Assembly: GCF_000696575.1 (NCBI RefSeq)
Contig: NZ_JMSQ01000003.1
Coordinates: forward strand, 1-64,000
Origin: Siccibacter colletis
GTDB taxonomy: Bacteria; Pseudomonadota; Gammaproteobacteria; Enterobacterales; Enterobacteriaceae
DNA: 64,000 bases
Reading direction: 5' to 3'
Each line of letters opens with the position of its first letter. The stretch's first letter is position 1. Position numbers and translations under genes: made by a program. Under the pieces are notes generated by a model. It saw only the letters and a program-made list of their open reading frames with translations. It was not told where the DNA came from and made no database searches. Positions 24,504 through 34,190 of this stretch are shown piece after piece.

Positions 24504-25930
24504 CATTTAAAGTCAACCACACAATAATCGTAGCATCTGATCGAATATGAATTCCCTTCGTAAGCTCTGACGTTGCTTATCTCCATCAATGATTCTTTTT
24601 TCCCAGGGAATTTATCGTTCCATGACATTACGGTGTTTTTCGCCCCAAGACTATATAGGAACATTCTCGGCCACCAAGCCTCTTTTTTTGTCATATCTTC
24701 TATTAAACTGAAAGCATTCGAACCATGAATTCCTATCACTGATCTTGATATGCTTCCATTTGTGTATATCTTTTTATCAAGCTCCGAGTGTTGTCTCAGA
24801 AGTGAATAAACCTCGGTCACCGTAAGTTTATCCTTGCTGTATTCTGCAGACAGCGTGTTGGTGTAAATGAAAGAAATTGCAAAAAAATAAAGTCCGATCA
24901 CCATGTAAAATGGGATGATTAATTTATTAAAAAACTTCGCGTTATGATTTACCAAAAAAGGCGAAACCAAAGCAATTCCGCTAAATGTCCATATTCTCGG
25001 ATCTATAGCACCTCCATTTATTACTAAGGTTATCCCATTAATGGATATAAAGAATATCAATGAAAAAGAAACGCTAAACAAAAACCCATAGAAAAGCTTA
25101 TGTTTAATTGATAGGTTTATCTTCTTAAACGCCATGATGAAAAGAGATGTAAATATAGCAAACGCTAAGAATATTGATACATTCTCACCGTTCCACTTAT
25201 AAAATAACTTAGTGTTTGATATTAAGTTATTGGTTATAAAATCTATAGTTATAGAGACACTGCCACGGCCTTCCTTAGTGCTGTCACCAAGTACCACATA
25301 ATAATAAATTATTACCGCCAAGAACGACACCATCATTGACCTGGCAGCCTGTAGAGACGCAGCAATTATTCCTTTATCCATCAGTAAATTGGCAACCATG
25401 ATAACTGCCAAAGCAAAAAATATATTTATCGATGACTGGTACAAGCATAATGACATCAAAAGCAACACTGCGGATATAACGATTCTTAAATCTCTAAACT
25501 TTGATGCCATAATGGCTGCGGATGAAAGCAGGATTGATAGCCCCATGCTTCCTGAATCGTATCGATAACTAAAGTTTTGCAAAAGAGTGGGGCTAATGCA
25601 GATAAATGTGACAACAACTAGCAGGTTGGTATTTCTGCAATCAAAAGACCTGCCAATTATATATCCTGAAAAAACAACAGAAATAACGAATAAAATTTGA
25701 GGCATAGGCCTTATATCGAGCCCGCCATCTCTAAATGTTAAGATGTAATGCAATATGTCTGCAAGCGGACGCCCCTGAGGCTCCCACACCGTAAAGGATC
25801 TGATGGCCCTGATTAGGTCATCCCTATAGAACACGTCAAGACCGATCAGGGGAAAGTAAAACAAAGCGGCAAATAAGGCCGCTATAATTAAAGTATTTCT
25901 ATGTTCTGAATTTATCATCACACCGTTCAC
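24503..25930 (-). CDS. Serotype-specific O-antigen glucosyltransferase (Glucos_trans_II, GtrC-type)
   Basis: 475 residues with about ten membrane helices and an early [13 protein letters not shown] segment that carries the acidic pair typical of this transferase class. The pattern matches the Glucos_trans_II (GtrII) family, which adds glucose from undecaprenyl-phosphate-glucose to O-antigen in the periplasm. Start is GTG 25930 (GTGA overlap with gtrB); ATG 25918 is an alternative. Base composition is strongly AT-rich against neighbours, as for all gtr specificity genes. The sugar linkage made cannot be told from sequence. Confidence 0.85.
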   Translation of the reverse strand: MNGVMINSEHRNTLIIAALFAALFYFPLIGLDVFYRDDLIRAIRSFTVWEPQGRPLADILHYILTFRDGGLDIRPMPQILFVISVVFSGYIIGRSFDCRNTNLLVVVTFICISPTLLQNFSYRYDSGSMGLSILLSSAAIMASKFRDLRIVISAVLLLMSLCLYQSSINIFFALAVIMVANLLMDKGIIAASLQAARSMMVSFLAVIIYYYVVLGDSTKEGRGSVSITIDFITNNLISNTKLFYKWNGENVSIFLAFAIFTSLFIMAFKKINLSIKHKLFYGFLFSVSFSLIFFISINGITLVINGGAIDPRIWTFSGIALVSPFLVNHNAKFFNKLIIPFYMVIGLYFFAISFIYTNTLSAEYSKDKLTVTEVYSLLRQHSELDKKIYTNGSISRSVIGIHGSNAFSLIEDMTKKEAWWPRMFLYSLGAKNTVMSWNDKFPGKKESLMEISNVRAYEGNSYSIRCYDYCVVDFK

Positions 25931-26844
25931 CGTTTGCGACTTACAATGTATCTTGGCCTGTTTTTAACTTCCACGTATATCCTACCTATATACTCGCCAA
26001 GAACTCCGATACCTATGAGTTGGATGCCGCCAAGGAACAATATTGACACGATAAGAGATGGATATCCTCGCACCGGGTTCCCGAAGGCCAGAGTGCCTAT
26101 TACCATCCAGGCGCCATAAGCAAATGAAAGTCCGGCAACGATGAGGCCGATATACGTCCATATACGTAACGGAACAGTTGAGAAGCTTGTTATGCCTTCT
26201 ATTGCAAGGTTCCACAGTTTCCATCCATTGAACTTTGAGCTGCCTGCCACGCGTTCGGCGCGGGCGTACTCAACAACATCGACTCGACCTCCAACCCAAC
26301 TCAGAATGCCTTTCATAAACAGGTTGCGCTCTGGCATTTCCTTTATGCTTTCTACGATATCTCGAGACATCAGCCTGAAGTCGCCAACGTTCTCTTCTAA
26401 CTTTGGATTGCTGATCCTGTTGTGCAGTCGATAAAACCACTCAGCGGTTTTTCTTTTTAGCCTGCCGTCAGTAGACCTATCTGAGCGCTTAGCCAGCACC
26501 ATATCGGCTCCATGTTGCCACTTCTCTATCAGGTGCGGAATAACTTCAATCGGGTCCTGCAGGTCAACATCAATGGGGATTATGGCATCGCCTGTGGCAT
26601 GCTCAAGGCCAGCGAAAAGAGCCGGCTCTTTGCCAAAGTTCCTTGTAAAGGAAAGGGGCTTAACCAGATGATCGGAAACTGCCAGCGCATTGATGATTGA
26701 CTCTGTGGCGTCTTTGCTGCCGTCATTGATGAATACGATTTCCACCTCAACAGACTTAAGTGGCTCATACTCTCTAACGGCTTTATAAAAAATCGGTATC
26801 GCGTCTTCTTCATTAAAGACGGGAACAACCAAGGAAATCTTCAT
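25927..26844 (-). CDS. gtrB: Bactoprenol glucosyltransferase GtrB
   Basis: 305 residues from ATG 26844. Family-2 glycosyltransferase: [20 protein letters not shown] at the start, [22 protein letters not shown] with the DXD-type metal site, and the [15 protein letters not shown] helix region. Two C-terminal membrane helices follow (about 230-290), and then [20 protein letters not shown]. It moves glucose from UDP-glucose to undecaprenyl phosphate on the cytoplasmic face. It overlaps gtrA (ATGA) and the downstream transferase. Confidence 0.95.
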   Translation of the reverse strand: MKISLVVPVFNEEDAIPIFYKAVREYEPLKSVEVEIVFINDGSKDATESIINALAVSDHLVKPLSFTRNFGKEPALFAGLEHATGDAIIPIDVDLQDPIEVIPHLIEKWQHGADMVLAKRSDRSTDGRLKRKTAEWFYRLHNRISNPKLEENVGDFRLMSRDIVESIKEMPERNLFMKGILSWVGGRVDVVEYARAERVAGSSKFNGWKLWNLAIEGITSFSTVPLRIWTYIGLIVAGLSFAYGAWMVIGTLAFGNPVRGYPSLIVSILFLGGIQLIGIGVLGEYIGRIYVEVKNRPRYIVSRKR

Positions 26845-27203
26845 TGTGCTTCCCTGAAAACAATGTATTTGGAATAAATAAATCCGCAAACCAGGCTGAT
26901 AGAAGAAAACATTATCAGTGTTACAAGGGGAGGTAGTTCGCATCGATCTGCAAACCATCCCACTGCGGCGCTCAGAGTACCCATGAAACCAACATAAAGC
27001 ATATATCGGAGAGTGGTAGTGGAGCTGCTAAAAGTGAATCTGGCATTAGCGAAGAAGCTGAAGCTCACCGCGAATACGAATCCACTGAAATTGGCAAGAG
27101 ATTGACTGGTTCCGAGTGCGTAGAAGCAACAAGCAAAAACCACCCAATGTAAAATCGTGTTCAGCACTCCAACTGTAGCGTACCTGGCAAATAGCTTTAA
27201 CAT
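26841..27203 (-). CDS. gtrA: GtrA flippase for undecaprenyl-phosphate-glucose
   Basis: 120 residues from the second of two adjacent ATGs (27206, 27203), the usual GtrA length. Four helices with the family features [40 protein letters not shown] and the end [16 protein letters not shown]. It is thought to flip the lipid-linked glucose to the periplasm for the specific transferase. It is the first gene of the operon, transcribed toward the tailspike. An upstream extension to 27320 is open but has no support. Confidence 0.93.
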   Translation of the reverse strand: MLKLFARYATVGVLNTILHWVVFACCFYALGTSQSLANFSGFVFAVSFSFFANARFTFSSSTTTLRYMLYVGFMGTLSAAVGWFADRCELPPLVTLIMFSSISLVCGFIYSKYIVFREAQ

Positions 27204-27232
27204 CATGATTACCACAATTTTTTGAAGCAGGA

Positions 27233-27261
27233 ATTCTAGCACCCAGCAGCACATCGATCGA
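27233..27261 (-). promoter_or_regulatory. Possible gtr operon promoter with a Dam site in the -35 region
   Basis: Reading the minus strand, an extended -10 TGC-TAGAAT (TAGAAT at 27233-27238) is preceded at 17 bp by TCGATC (27256-27261). That region holds the Dam site GATC (27256-27259). A second GATC lies at 27310-27313. Salmonella gtr operons are phase-varied through Dam and OxyR, but a clear OxyR site with the known spacing was not found here. Confidence 0.35.
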
Positions 27262-27330
27262 CCTTCCACGCTAATTACAGCGAGTCTTATTGATAGGCCG
27301 CTTCGTATTGATCTCCCCACCCACTATATC

Positions 27331-27350
27331 TACTGTATATGCATACAGTA
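27331..27350 (+). promoter_or_regulatory. LexA box and overlapping promoter
   Basis: TACTGTATATGCATACAGTA differs from the ideal SOS box only in the centre, with the CTGT-N8-ACAG core at 27333-27348. A -35 TTGATC (27308-27313) lies 17 bp before TACTGT, which is at once the -10 and the left arm of the box. LexA binding would block the promoter. The controlled gene starts at 27372. Confidence 0.9.
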
Positions 27351-27371
27351 ATAATTGGTGTGGAGGTAGTT

Positions 27372-27611
27372 ATGGGCAGAGTTTACGAGATCGGGTATGC
27401 GTTCGACAGAGCGGTGAAGGTAGACCAGAAGGGTAAGAAGACGGTAACCACAGCTGACTTTGTGCGTGAGCTGGCAAAGGTTAACTGGAACTGGACGCGC
27501 CGGCAGGCTAACGACTGGATAGAGATGAGCGTATCAACGTTCAAAGACATCTCTACTGAAGAAGGGGATAACCGCACCTTCATGGTTTACAACCCGAACG
27601 GAGGGAGGTAG
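27372..27611 (+). CDS. LexA-controlled 79-aa prophage protein of unknown function
   Basis: Start chosen at ATG 27372 behind GGAGGT at 27362-27367; the upstream ATG 27339 lies within the LexA box and cannot be used. The product MGRVYEIGYAFDRAVKVD … TTADFVRELAKVNWNWTRRQ … DWIEMSVSTFKDISTEE … FMVYNPNGG is soluble and probably alpha/beta with a central helical pair. It is not DinI, the usual SOS gene at this spot in lambdoid prophages, though I recall related small proteins in enterobacterial prophages. Expression should rise on DNA damage. Function unknown. Confidence 0.8.
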   Translation: MGRVYEIGYAFDRAVKVDQKGKKTVTTADFVRELAKVNWNWTRRQANDWIEMSVSTFKDISTEEGDNRTFMVYNPNGGR

Positions 27612-27747
27612 GTCACCGGGGATGCGATGGGGCATGGATGGGGCAAAAATAGTTGGCGAACTAAGTCGAAATTGATGGTCTGCAAAATTTCCTTTCTCTA
27701 AAGTTCTGATATTTGGTGCGCTCTTGGACGATCTTAATTGTTTATGA
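27612..27747. other. Prophage right end / attR region
   Basis: Non-coding. Phage-like sequence ends and the ycjS remnant begins somewhere between 27650 and 27760. The exact core cannot be set because attL and the integrase are outside the window. No tRNA is present, so integration is into a protein gene or follows a deletion. Confidence 0.55.
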
Positions 27748-27903
27748 AAACTGCGTAGTCATATGCGCAGTATGGAAGCGTTTATCGAACACGTGCAGGG
27801 CAAGCCGGTCACCATCGCCGACGCCGAGCAGGGTTTCATTATTCAACAACTGGTCAGCGCCATCTATGAGGCCGCGGAGAAAGGGACCTTCGTCGAACTA
27901 TGA
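27748..27903 (+). pseudogene. ycjS: ycjS, 3' fragment only
   Basis: An open frame without a start runs from just after TGA 27745 to TGA 27901-27903: RSMEAFIEHVQGKPVTIADA … [16 protein letters not shown]. This is the C-terminal helix region of a Gfo/Idh/MocA oxidoreductase and overlaps the ycjT start by four bases, just where ycjS ends in E. coli. In K-12 YcjS is a sugar 3-dehydrogenase of the kojibiose cluster. The rest is replaced by prophage sequence. Whether the left junction keeps the 5' part is unknown. Confidence 0.75.
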
Positions 27904-30173
27904 ATACATTAACCTCGCTGATTCGCTCGCGTTTCGATCCGCACAGCCTGAACAAGGAGGCCGCGCTGATGGCCGCCGGGAACGGCTACGCAGGGATCCG
28001 CGCGACCCATGAAGAGGATTACACGCTCCAGACCCGCGGCATGTTCTGCGCGGGGTTTTACCATCGGGCTGGCGCGCAGGAGACCACGGAGCTGGTCAAC
28101 CTGCCCGACGTGGTCGGTATGCAGATTGTCATCAACGGGGAGGTGTTCTCGCTGCTGAGCGGTACCGTACTGTCGCTGCGTCGCGAGCTTCATTTTGCCA
28201 GCGGTGAACTGAAGCGTGAGCTGATCTGGCTGGCCCCGGACGGGCAGCGCTTCGCCATTGAAAGCCGCCGTTTTCTTAGCGCGCGCCAGCTGCCGTGCTT
28301 TGCGCAGCGGCTGTCGATAACCCCGCTCTCCGGGCCAGCTAGTGTCAGCATCGTCACCGGTATTGATGCCACCCAGACCAACGCCGGGCGACAGCATCTT
28401 GACGAAATGCAGGTCAGGGTATTCGATCGCCGCTGGTTACAGGGGATCTATGCCACCCAGGACGGGGCGCACCAGCTGGCGATCACCAGCCACTGCCAGG
28501 TTTCCCGGGCGGAAAATGTGCGCTTCAGCGCTAAAAATCGCAGGCTGATGCAGCATATCAGCGCCAGCGTGGAACGTGATGCCACCTTTACGCTGGAGAA
28601 AATCAGTTGGATCGCCGTCTGGCTCGACGGCACCGGGCAGGGGAGCGACATCAGTAAGGATGGCCTTGAACATCTGCAGGGGTGCGTGGCACAGGGGTAT
28701 GACGCTTTGCTGGAGGCCTCCGTGGCGGCCCGGGAAATGTACTGGCGTCGTAGCCGGGTGAAGGTCAGCAGCCGCAATCCGGAAGACCAGCAGGCGCTGG
28801 ATTTCGCCCTCTACCAGTTGTTCGCCATGACCCCCTGTCACGATGCCCGATCCAGCATCGCTGCCAAAGGCCTGACCGGGGAAGGCTACAAAGGCCACGT
28901 GTTCTGGGACACCGAAGTCTTTCTGCTGCCGTTTTTCCTGTTTACCCGACCCGGCGTGGCGCGCCAGCTGCTGCGCTACCGCTGGTATAACCTTGCCGGG
29001 GCGCAGGAGAAAGCCGCGCGCAGCGGCTACGACGGGGCGCTGTTTCCCTGGGAGAGCGCCCGCAGCGGACATGAGGAAACGCCGCCCTTTGCTGCCATCA
29101 ATATCCGTACCGGCGTGCGCCAGCGTGTGGCGTCGGCGCTGGCGGAGCACCATCTGGTTGCCGATATCGCCTGGGCGGTGGTGCAGTACTACCAGGTGAC
29201 GCACGACGGCGATTTCATGACCCGCGAGGGGCTGGATCTGTTGCGCGAAACCGCGCTGTTCTGGCTGAGCCGCACCACAGAGGCCAACGGACGGCTCGAA
29301 CTGCACGACGTTATCGGCCCGGATGAGTATACCGAGCACGTGAACAATAACGCTTTCACCAACCACATGGCGCACTACAACGTCGCCCAGGCGCTGCACT
29401 ATCTGCGCGCGTGGCAGGCCTGTGATGCCCAGTTTGAAGCCCGGGCAGAGGATTTTCTTACCCGGCTATGGCTCCCGCAGCCTGACGAGCAGGGCGTGAT
29501 GGCGCAGGATGACAGCTTTATGGCGAAACCCGCCATTGACCTGACGCGCTATAAGGCCGAGGCCGGCACCCAGGCCATTCTCCATGATTACTCCCGGGCG
29601 GAAGTGAACGAGATGCAGATCCTCAAGCAGGCTGATGTGGTGATGCTCGCGTATCTGCAACCGGGCACGTTTACCGCCGCGCAGCTGGCGGCTAACCTGG
29701 CGTTTTACGAACCGCGGACCATTCACGACTCGTCGCTCAGCAAGGCCATTCACGGCATCGTGGCGGCGCGCTGCGGCGATGCTGAAAGCAGCTACCGCTT
29801 CTGGCGGGAGGGGGCGCAGATCGATCTCGGCCCTGACCCGCACAGCTGCGATGACGGCATTCACGCCGCCGCCACCGGGGCGATCTGGCTGGGTGCCGTG
29901 CAGGGTTTTGCCGGGCTGTACGTCAGCGACGGCGAGTTGCGGCTGACGCCCTGTCTGCCCGAACACTGGCAGGCCATCGATTTCCCGCTGGTCTGGCAGG
30001 GGCAACCCCTGCATTTTCACATCACGCACGACACGGTTGCTGTCAGTGCCGATAGCCGGTTGCCGCTTACCCTGTGGGGTAAGCCGGTGATGGTCACGGG
30101 GCAGCACATTTTCTATCGCCGGGACTTTTGCAGTAGCGAACCCGGGAGCGCTACCACGGAGGGCAGAGCATGA
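27900..30173 (+). CDS. ycjT: Kojibiose phosphorylase (GH65)
   Basis: 757 residues, the length of E. coli YcjT. Typical GH65 order: N-terminal beta-sandwich, then an (alpha/alpha)6 barrel with [20 protein letters not shown] near 330 and the catalytic acid in [20 protein letters not shown] near 475. A C-terminal beta sheet follows. It splits kojibiose with phosphate into beta-glucose 1-phosphate and glucose in the cytoplasm. It overlaps ycjS' and ycjU by four bases each. The prophage has probably cut it from the upstream operon promoter. Confidence 0.93.
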   Translation: MNTLTSLIRSRFDPHSLNKEAALMAAGNGYAGIRATHEEDYTLQTRGMFCAGFYHRAGAQETTELVNLPDVVGMQIVINGEVFSLLSGTVLSLRRELHFASGELKRELIWLAPDGQRFAIESRRFLSARQLPCFAQRLSITPLSGPASVSIVTGIDATQTNAGRQHLDEMQVRVFDRRWLQGIYATQDGAHQLAITSHCQVSRAENVRFSAKNRRLMQHISASVERDATFTLEKISWIAVWLDGTGQGSDISKDGLEHLQGCVAQGYDALLEASVAAREMYWRRSRVKVSSRNPEDQQALDFALYQLFAMTPCHDARSSIAAKGLTGEGYKGHVFWDTEVFLLPFFLFTRPGVARQLLRYRWYNLAGAQEKAARSGYDGALFPWESARSGHEETPPFAAINIRTGVRQRVASALAEHHLVADIAWAVVQYYQVTHDGDFMTREGLDLLRETALFWLSRTTEANGRLELHDVIGPDEYTEHVNNNAFTNHMAHYNVAQALHYLRAWQACDAQFEARAEDFLTRLWLPQPDEQGVMAQDDSFMAKPAIDLTRYKAEAGTQAILHDYSRAEVNEMQILKQADVVMLAYLQPGTFTAAQLAANLAFYEPRTIHDSSLSKAIHGIVAARCGDAESSYRFWREGAQIDLGPDPHSCDDGIHAAATGAIWLGAVQGFAGLYVSDGELRLTPCLPEHWQAIDFPLVWQGQPLHFHITHDTVAVSADSRLPLTLWGKPVMVTGQHIFYRRDFCSSEPGSATTEGRA

Positions 30174-30853
30174 CGTTTGCAGCGGTAATTTTCGATCTGG
30201 ACGGGGTGATTACCGATACCGCACACCTGCATTTTCAGGCCTGGCAGGCCACGGCAGCCGGGATCGGCATCGCTATTGATGCCGCGTTTAACGCGCAGTT
30301 AAAGGGGATAAGCCGCATGGACTCGCTGGAGCGCATCCTGCAACACGGCGGCAAAGCGGCCCGCTATGGCGCAGACGCGCGCGCGCGCCTCGCGGCAGAG
30401 AAAAACGCCCGCTATGTCGAACTGCTGGCCGGGCTGGACCGGCGGGCGATCCTGCCTGGCATCTCTGAGCTACTGGAGGCGCTGGCGCAGCGCGGTATCG
30501 CTATCGGTCTGGCGTCGGTGTCGCTGAACGCCCCGGCGATCCTCGCCGCGCTGGGCCTGACCTCGCGCTTTAACTACTGCGTCGACGCCAGCCGGCTGCG
30601 TCGCACCAAACCCGACCCGGAAATTTTTCTTACCGCCTGCGCCGGGTTACAGGTAGCGCCCGCGCAGGCGATAGGTATCGAGGATGCGCAGGCGGGCATT
30701 GATGCCATCAACGCCAGCGGCATGTGCTCCGTGGGGATCGGCAGCGGTCTGCAGGGCGCCGGGCTGGTGCTGGACAGCACCGCTGAACTCAACGTGCCGC
30801 TGTTACAGGCATTCTGGTCAACCCAACCGCGCGCGATCGCGCAGGTCAACTGA
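30170..30853 (+). CDS. ycjU: Beta-phosphoglucomutase
   Basis: 227 residues; E. coli YcjU (PgmB) has 219. HAD family: nucleophile and acid/base in [18 protein letters not shown], motif II in [10 protein letters not shown], lysine in [10 protein letters not shown] and motif IV in [11 protein letters not shown]. It converts beta-glucose 1-phosphate from ycjT to glucose 6-phosphate. The gene overlaps ycjT by four bases and lies 10 bases before ycjV. Confidence 0.93.
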   Translation: MTFAAVIFDLDGVITDTAHLHFQAWQATAAGIGIAIDAAFNAQLKGISRMDSLERILQHGGKAARYGADARARLAAEKNARYVELLAGLDRRAILPGISELLEALAQRGIAIGLASVSLNAPAILAALGLTSRFNYCVDASRLRRTKPDPEIFLTACAGLQVAPAQAIGIEDAQAGIDAINASGMCSVGIGSGLQGAGLVLDSTAELNVPLLQAFWSTQPRAIAQVN

Positions 30854-30863
30854 GGCAGGGACG

Positions 30864-31946
30864 ATGGCTCAACTTTCGTTACAACACATTCAGAAAATCT
30901 ACGACAACCAGGTTCATGTAGTGAAGGACTTCAGCCTGGAGATTGCGGACAAGGAGTTTATTGTTTTCGTCGGCCCGTCCGGCTGCGGTAAGTCCACCAC
31001 GCTGCGCATGATTGCCGGGCTGGAGGCGATAAGCGATGGCGAGCTGCTGATTGACGGCATCCGCATGAACGACGTGCCGGCGAAGTCGCGCAACATCGCG
31101 ATGGTGTTCCAGAACTATGCGCTCTACCCGCACATGACGGTGTACGACAACATGGCGTTCGGGCTGAAAATGCAGAAGGTGGACCCTGCGGAAATAAATG
31201 AGCGCGTCACCTGGGCGGCACAGATCCTCGGCCTGAAAGAGTATCTGAAGCGTAAGCCCGGTGCACTCTCTGGCGGCCAGCGCCAGCGGGTGGCGCTGGG
31301 GCGCGCCATTGTGCGTGAGGCGGGGGTGTTTCTCATGGATGAACCGCTCTCCAACCTTGATGCCAAGCTGCGCGTGCAGATGCGCGCTGAAATCAGCCGG
31401 CTGCATAAGAAGCTCAACACCACCATGATCTATGTCACCCACGATCAGACCGAAGCCATGACGATGGCGACGCGCATCGTGATCCTGAAGGACGGCATAA
31501 TTCAGCAGGTAGGGGAGCCGAAAACGGTCTACAACGCGCCGGCGAATATGTTTGTCGCCGGGTTTATCGGTTCCCCGGCGATGAACTTTATCCGTGGGGC
31601 GATCGACGGCAGCGATTTTGTCACCGAAACCCTGCGGCTGCGCATCCCCGACGATCGTCTGGCGGCACTGCAGGCGCAGCAGTACCAGCGCAAGGCGGTA
31701 ACCCTCGGTATTCGTCCCGAAGATATACATACTCTGCAGGACGGGGCCGGAGACGCCGCGGCGCGCATTACCGTGGCCGAGCTGACCGGGGCGGAATTTA
31801 TGCTCTACGTCACCGTCGGCGGCCACGATATGGTGGTGCGTACCGGTGCCGACTGTGATTTTCAGGCAGATGACAGCGTGGCAGTTACCTTCGATATGAC
31901 GAAGTGCCATTTCTTTGATACCGAAACCGAAGCTGCCATTCGCTAA
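30864..31946 (+). CDS. ycjV: Sugar ABC transporter ATPase (MsmX/UgpC type)
   Basis: 360 residues from ATG 30864. Walker A GPSGCGKS, signature LSGGQRQRVALGRAIVRE, Walker B VFLMDEPLSNLDAKLR, switch histidine IYVTHDQTEAM and a C-terminal TOBE/MalK regulatory domain. It would power uptake through the YcjN-O-P permease, whose genes are beyond the prophage. In E. coli K-12 ycjV is annotated as a truncated gene; here it appears whole. Confidence 0.92.
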   Translation: MAQLSLQHIQKIYDNQVHVVKDFSLEIADKEFIVFVGPSGCGKSTTLRMIAGLEAISDGELLIDGIRMNDVPAKSRNIAMVFQNYALYPHMTVYDNMAFGLKMQKVDPAEINERVTWAAQILGLKEYLKRKPGALSGGQRQRVALGRAIVREAGVFLMDEPLSNLDAKLRVQMRAEISRLHKKLNTTMIYVTHDQTEAMTMATRIVILKDGIIQQVGEPKTVYNAPANMFVAGFIGSPAMNFIRGAIDGSDFVTETLRLRIPDDRLAALQAQQYQRKAVTLGIRPEDIHTLQDGAGDAAARITVAELTGAEFMLYVTVGGHDMVVRTGADCDFQADDSVAVTFDMTKCHFFDTETEAAIR

Positions 31947-31959
31947 TGATGTTGTTACC

Positions 31960-31985
31960 CCGGAGCCGCAAGGCTCCGTTTTTTT
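31960..31985 (+). terminator. Terminator after ycjV
   Basis: CGGAGCC-GCAA-GGCTCCG followed by TTTTTTT; it separates the catabolic genes from ompG. Confidence 0.88.
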
Positions 31986-32014
31986 ATTTGTTCTCTGTGT
32001 AAAAGGAAAGACAT

Positions 32015-32944
32015 ATGACTGTATCCGGAAAAATCACATCGCTGGTTATTTTGCTTGCTGCCTGCAATATTGCAGATGCGCAAACGTCCCCGTCGCCTGC
32101 TGCATGGCATTTCGATATCGGCGGCATGTATGAAATAGAAAATGTAGAAGGGCAGGGAGAGGATAAAGACGTGTTATATGAACCCTCGATCTATTTTAAC
32201 GCGGCTTACGGTGACTGGACGCTGGGGATGACCATGTATCAGGAAGGCCCGGCGGATTACGGTAATTTCACCCGCGGCGGTTATTTAAATCGGCCTGAGT
32301 TTCGCGTCCGTTATCAGTTTATTGATAATGACCAGGTCACCTTCGGCTTAACGGGTAACGTGCGTAATTACGGTTACCACTTTAAAGACGATCACGGTGC
32401 GCAAGCCGGCACGGCAAATACCCAGCGCTACGGTTTAACCCCTGACTGGAACATCAATTTTGATAAGCAGTGGAGCTTTAACGGCTGGCTGTCGCTATAT
32501 CAGTTTACTGACGATCTTGATGAGACGGGATATTCTGACAGCCGTATTGAAGCTGAGACCGGGATTAAATATCAATTCAACCAGACGGTAGCGTTGAAAA
32601 CCAACTACTACATCGAACGGGGATTCAACCTGGACGAGAACCGCAATAACGGTGAGTTTTCGACGCAGGAAATGCGTATTTATCTGCCGATAGAAGTGGG
32701 CAGTAATACTTTTATGCCCTATACCCGCCTCACCCTCGACCGCTGGAGCAACTGGGACTGGAATACCGATCTCGATCGTGAAGGGCATAATTACAGCCGC
32801 ATAGGCTTATTCTATGGGCATGATTTCGATAATGGTCTGTCGATGTCGCTGGAATATGCGTATGAATGGGAAGATCACGACGACAACGACAGCAGTGACG
32901 ATCGCTTCCACTATGCCGGGATTGGAGTGAACTACGCGTTTTAA
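32015..32944 (+). CDS. ompG: Outer membrane porin OmpG
   Basis: 309 residues (K-12: 301). A signal peptide (first 22 residues, ending ADA-Q) is followed by strands close to OmpG: WHFDIGGMYEIENVEGQGED, FGLTGNVRNYGYHF, YYIERGFNLDENRNNGEFST, LDRWSNWDWNTDLDREGH, ending FHYAGIGVNYAF with the final aromatic. It forms a monomeric 14-stranded pore for larger sugars, in line with the neighbouring disaccharide genes. AAAGGAAAG lies upstream. Confidence 0.95.
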   Translation: MTVSGKITSLVILLAACNIADAQTSPSPAAWHFDIGGMYEIENVEGQGEDKDVLYEPSIYFNAAYGDWTLGMTMYQEGPADYGNFTRGGYLNRPEFRVRYQFIDNDQVTFGLTGNVRNYGYHFKDDHGAQAGTANTQRYGLTPDWNINFDKQWSFNGWLSLYQFTDDLDETGYSDSRIEAETGIKYQFNQTVALKTNYYIERGFNLDENRNNGEFSTQEMRIYLPIEVGSNTFMPYTRLTLDRWSNWDWNTDLDREGHNYSRIGLFYGHDFDNGLSMSLEYAYEWEDHDDNDSSDDRFHYAGIGVNYAF

Positions 32945-32951
32945 TGTGACA

Positions 32952-32969
32952 GGGGAGCTGCGGCTCCCC
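32952..32969. terminator. Hairpin between convergent ompG and ycjW
   Basis: GGGGAGC-TGCG-GCTCCCC, with no strong T-run; a bidirectional terminator by position. Confidence 0.6.
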
Positions 32970-32980
32970 ACTGCGTCGAA

Positions 32981-33982
32981 TCACGCGTGACGGGTGATAT
33001 CCGTCGCTACCAGGCTGCGCTGCGGCGTGGGTTTTCCCTGCAGGCGGTCGAATAACAGCGCGCTGCTGCGATCGCCCAGCGTCTGGGTCGGGACATTGAT
33101 GCCATAGGGCGCGGGGTTCAGCATAAATGACAGCAGCTCGTTGCTGTAACCGACCACCATCAGATCATCCGGAATAGTAATATTCAGCTGCGCCGCGACG
33201 CGATAGATGCTCATCAGTTTTAGGCTGTCGGCAGCAAATATAGCATCGGGCCGTGAAGCCCCTGCCAGTAATTTCTCCGCCGCTTCACAGGCGCTCTGCT
33301 GGGTATATCCGCCATCAACAATATAGTCTGGTATTTCTTCCCGCTGATGCAGGGCGAGCGCCTGCTTAAAACCGTTCAGCCGATCGACCGAAACATGGTA
33401 ATCGAGCGGGGCATGCAGGCAGGCAATGCGCTGGTGACCGGCGTTGATTACTACTTCGGTAAGGGCAATGCTGTCGCGGTAATTGTCGGTGTCCACCGAG
33501 TAAATATGCTGATAATCCCCGCTGACGCGGCCAATAACCACCACCGGAACGCCATAGCGATCCAGCTCGCTAAAAAAGCGCTCGTCAGCCGGTGAGCTGA
33601 GCATAATAATGCCCTTGATCATTTTTTGCTTAATCTTCGTCAGGCATTTCTGCAAATCTTCAGCGCTGTTTTTTGAGGTCTGCAAAATAACGTCAAAGCC
33701 TTCGCGCTCGGCGCGAGCGGTAATAGCGTCCAGCACTTCGGAAAAGAAAGGATTACCGCTGGTGGTTTTGGTGGAGCGGGTGGAAATTACCATGATGGCA
33801 TCGAACCCGGAGGAGGTTAGCGCCCGCGCCAGTTTATTGGGCTGATAATTCAGCTCCTCTATCGCCTTTAATACCCGTTCGCGCGCCTCGTCAGAGATAT
33901 TGGTCTGATTATTCAGCACCCGCGATACGGTGGATTTAGAGACGTTTGCCGCACGCGCAATATCATAAATAGTGGGTGACAT
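32981..33982 (-). CDS. ycjW: LacI-family transcription regulator
   Basis: 333 residues. The N-terminal helix-turn-helix and hinge ([20 protein letters not shown] … [17 protein letters not shown]) are followed by a periplasmic-binding-type effector domain ([40 protein letters not shown]). In E. coli YcjW represses the ycj kojibiose genes. It faces ompG and stands next to ycjX, as in K-12. With the operon head lost or moved by the prophage, its main target may now be outside this window. Confidence 0.93.
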   Translation of the reverse strand: MSPTIYDIARAANVSKSTVSRVLNNQTNISDEARERVLKAIEELNYQPNKLARALTSSGFDAIMVISTRSTKTTSGNPFFSEVLDAITARAEREGFDVILQTSKNSAEDLQKCLTKIKQKMIKGIIMLSSPADERFFSELDRYGVPVVVIGRVSGDYQHIYSVDTDNYRDSIALTEVVINAGHQRIACLHAPLDYHVSVDRLNGFKQALALHQREEIPDYIVDGGYTQQSACEAAEKLLAGASRPDAIFAADSLKLMSIYRVAAQLNITIPDDLMVVGYSNELLSFMLNPAPYGINVPTQTLGDRSSALLFDRLQGKPTPQRSLVATDITRHA

Positions 33983-34085
33983 AGAAACACGAAACTCCAG
34001 GATAATGCGACTGGCGTCATCTTACTCAGCGGGCTTAGCACTGTCTATTAAAGCGCGGGACTATTTTAAGCAATGGCCGGGATAA

Positions 34086-34113
34086 TTGAATCTGCCGCTG
34101 CGCATCCCCATAA
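34086..34113 (+). promoter_or_regulatory. Sigma-32 (heat-shock) promoter of ycjX-ycjF
   Basis: TTGAA (34086-34090), 15-bp gap, CCCCATAA (34106-34113) agrees with the RpoH consensus CTTGAAA-N11-16-CCCCATnT. The ycjX start is 77 bases further on. ycjX is a known member of the sigma-32 regulon in E. coli. Confidence 0.85.
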
Positions 34114-34190
34114 CCTGATTAAGAAGCGGGGCAGCGCGGGGCATTTTTACGCTACACTGCCAGGCAATATGCAGATGACACGGGAAGGTT

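Noticed and set aside
27207..27330. Salmonella-type OxyR/Dam switch for gtr
   Set aside because: Two GATC sites exist, but the defined OxyR half-sites and spacing could not be found; kept only as a low-confidence promoter observation.
28437..29399. 320-codon open frame antisense to ycjT
   Set aside because: It is a mirror of GC-rich coding sequence, has no ribosome site and its composition (His/Gln/Arg-rich) is typical of a shadow frame.
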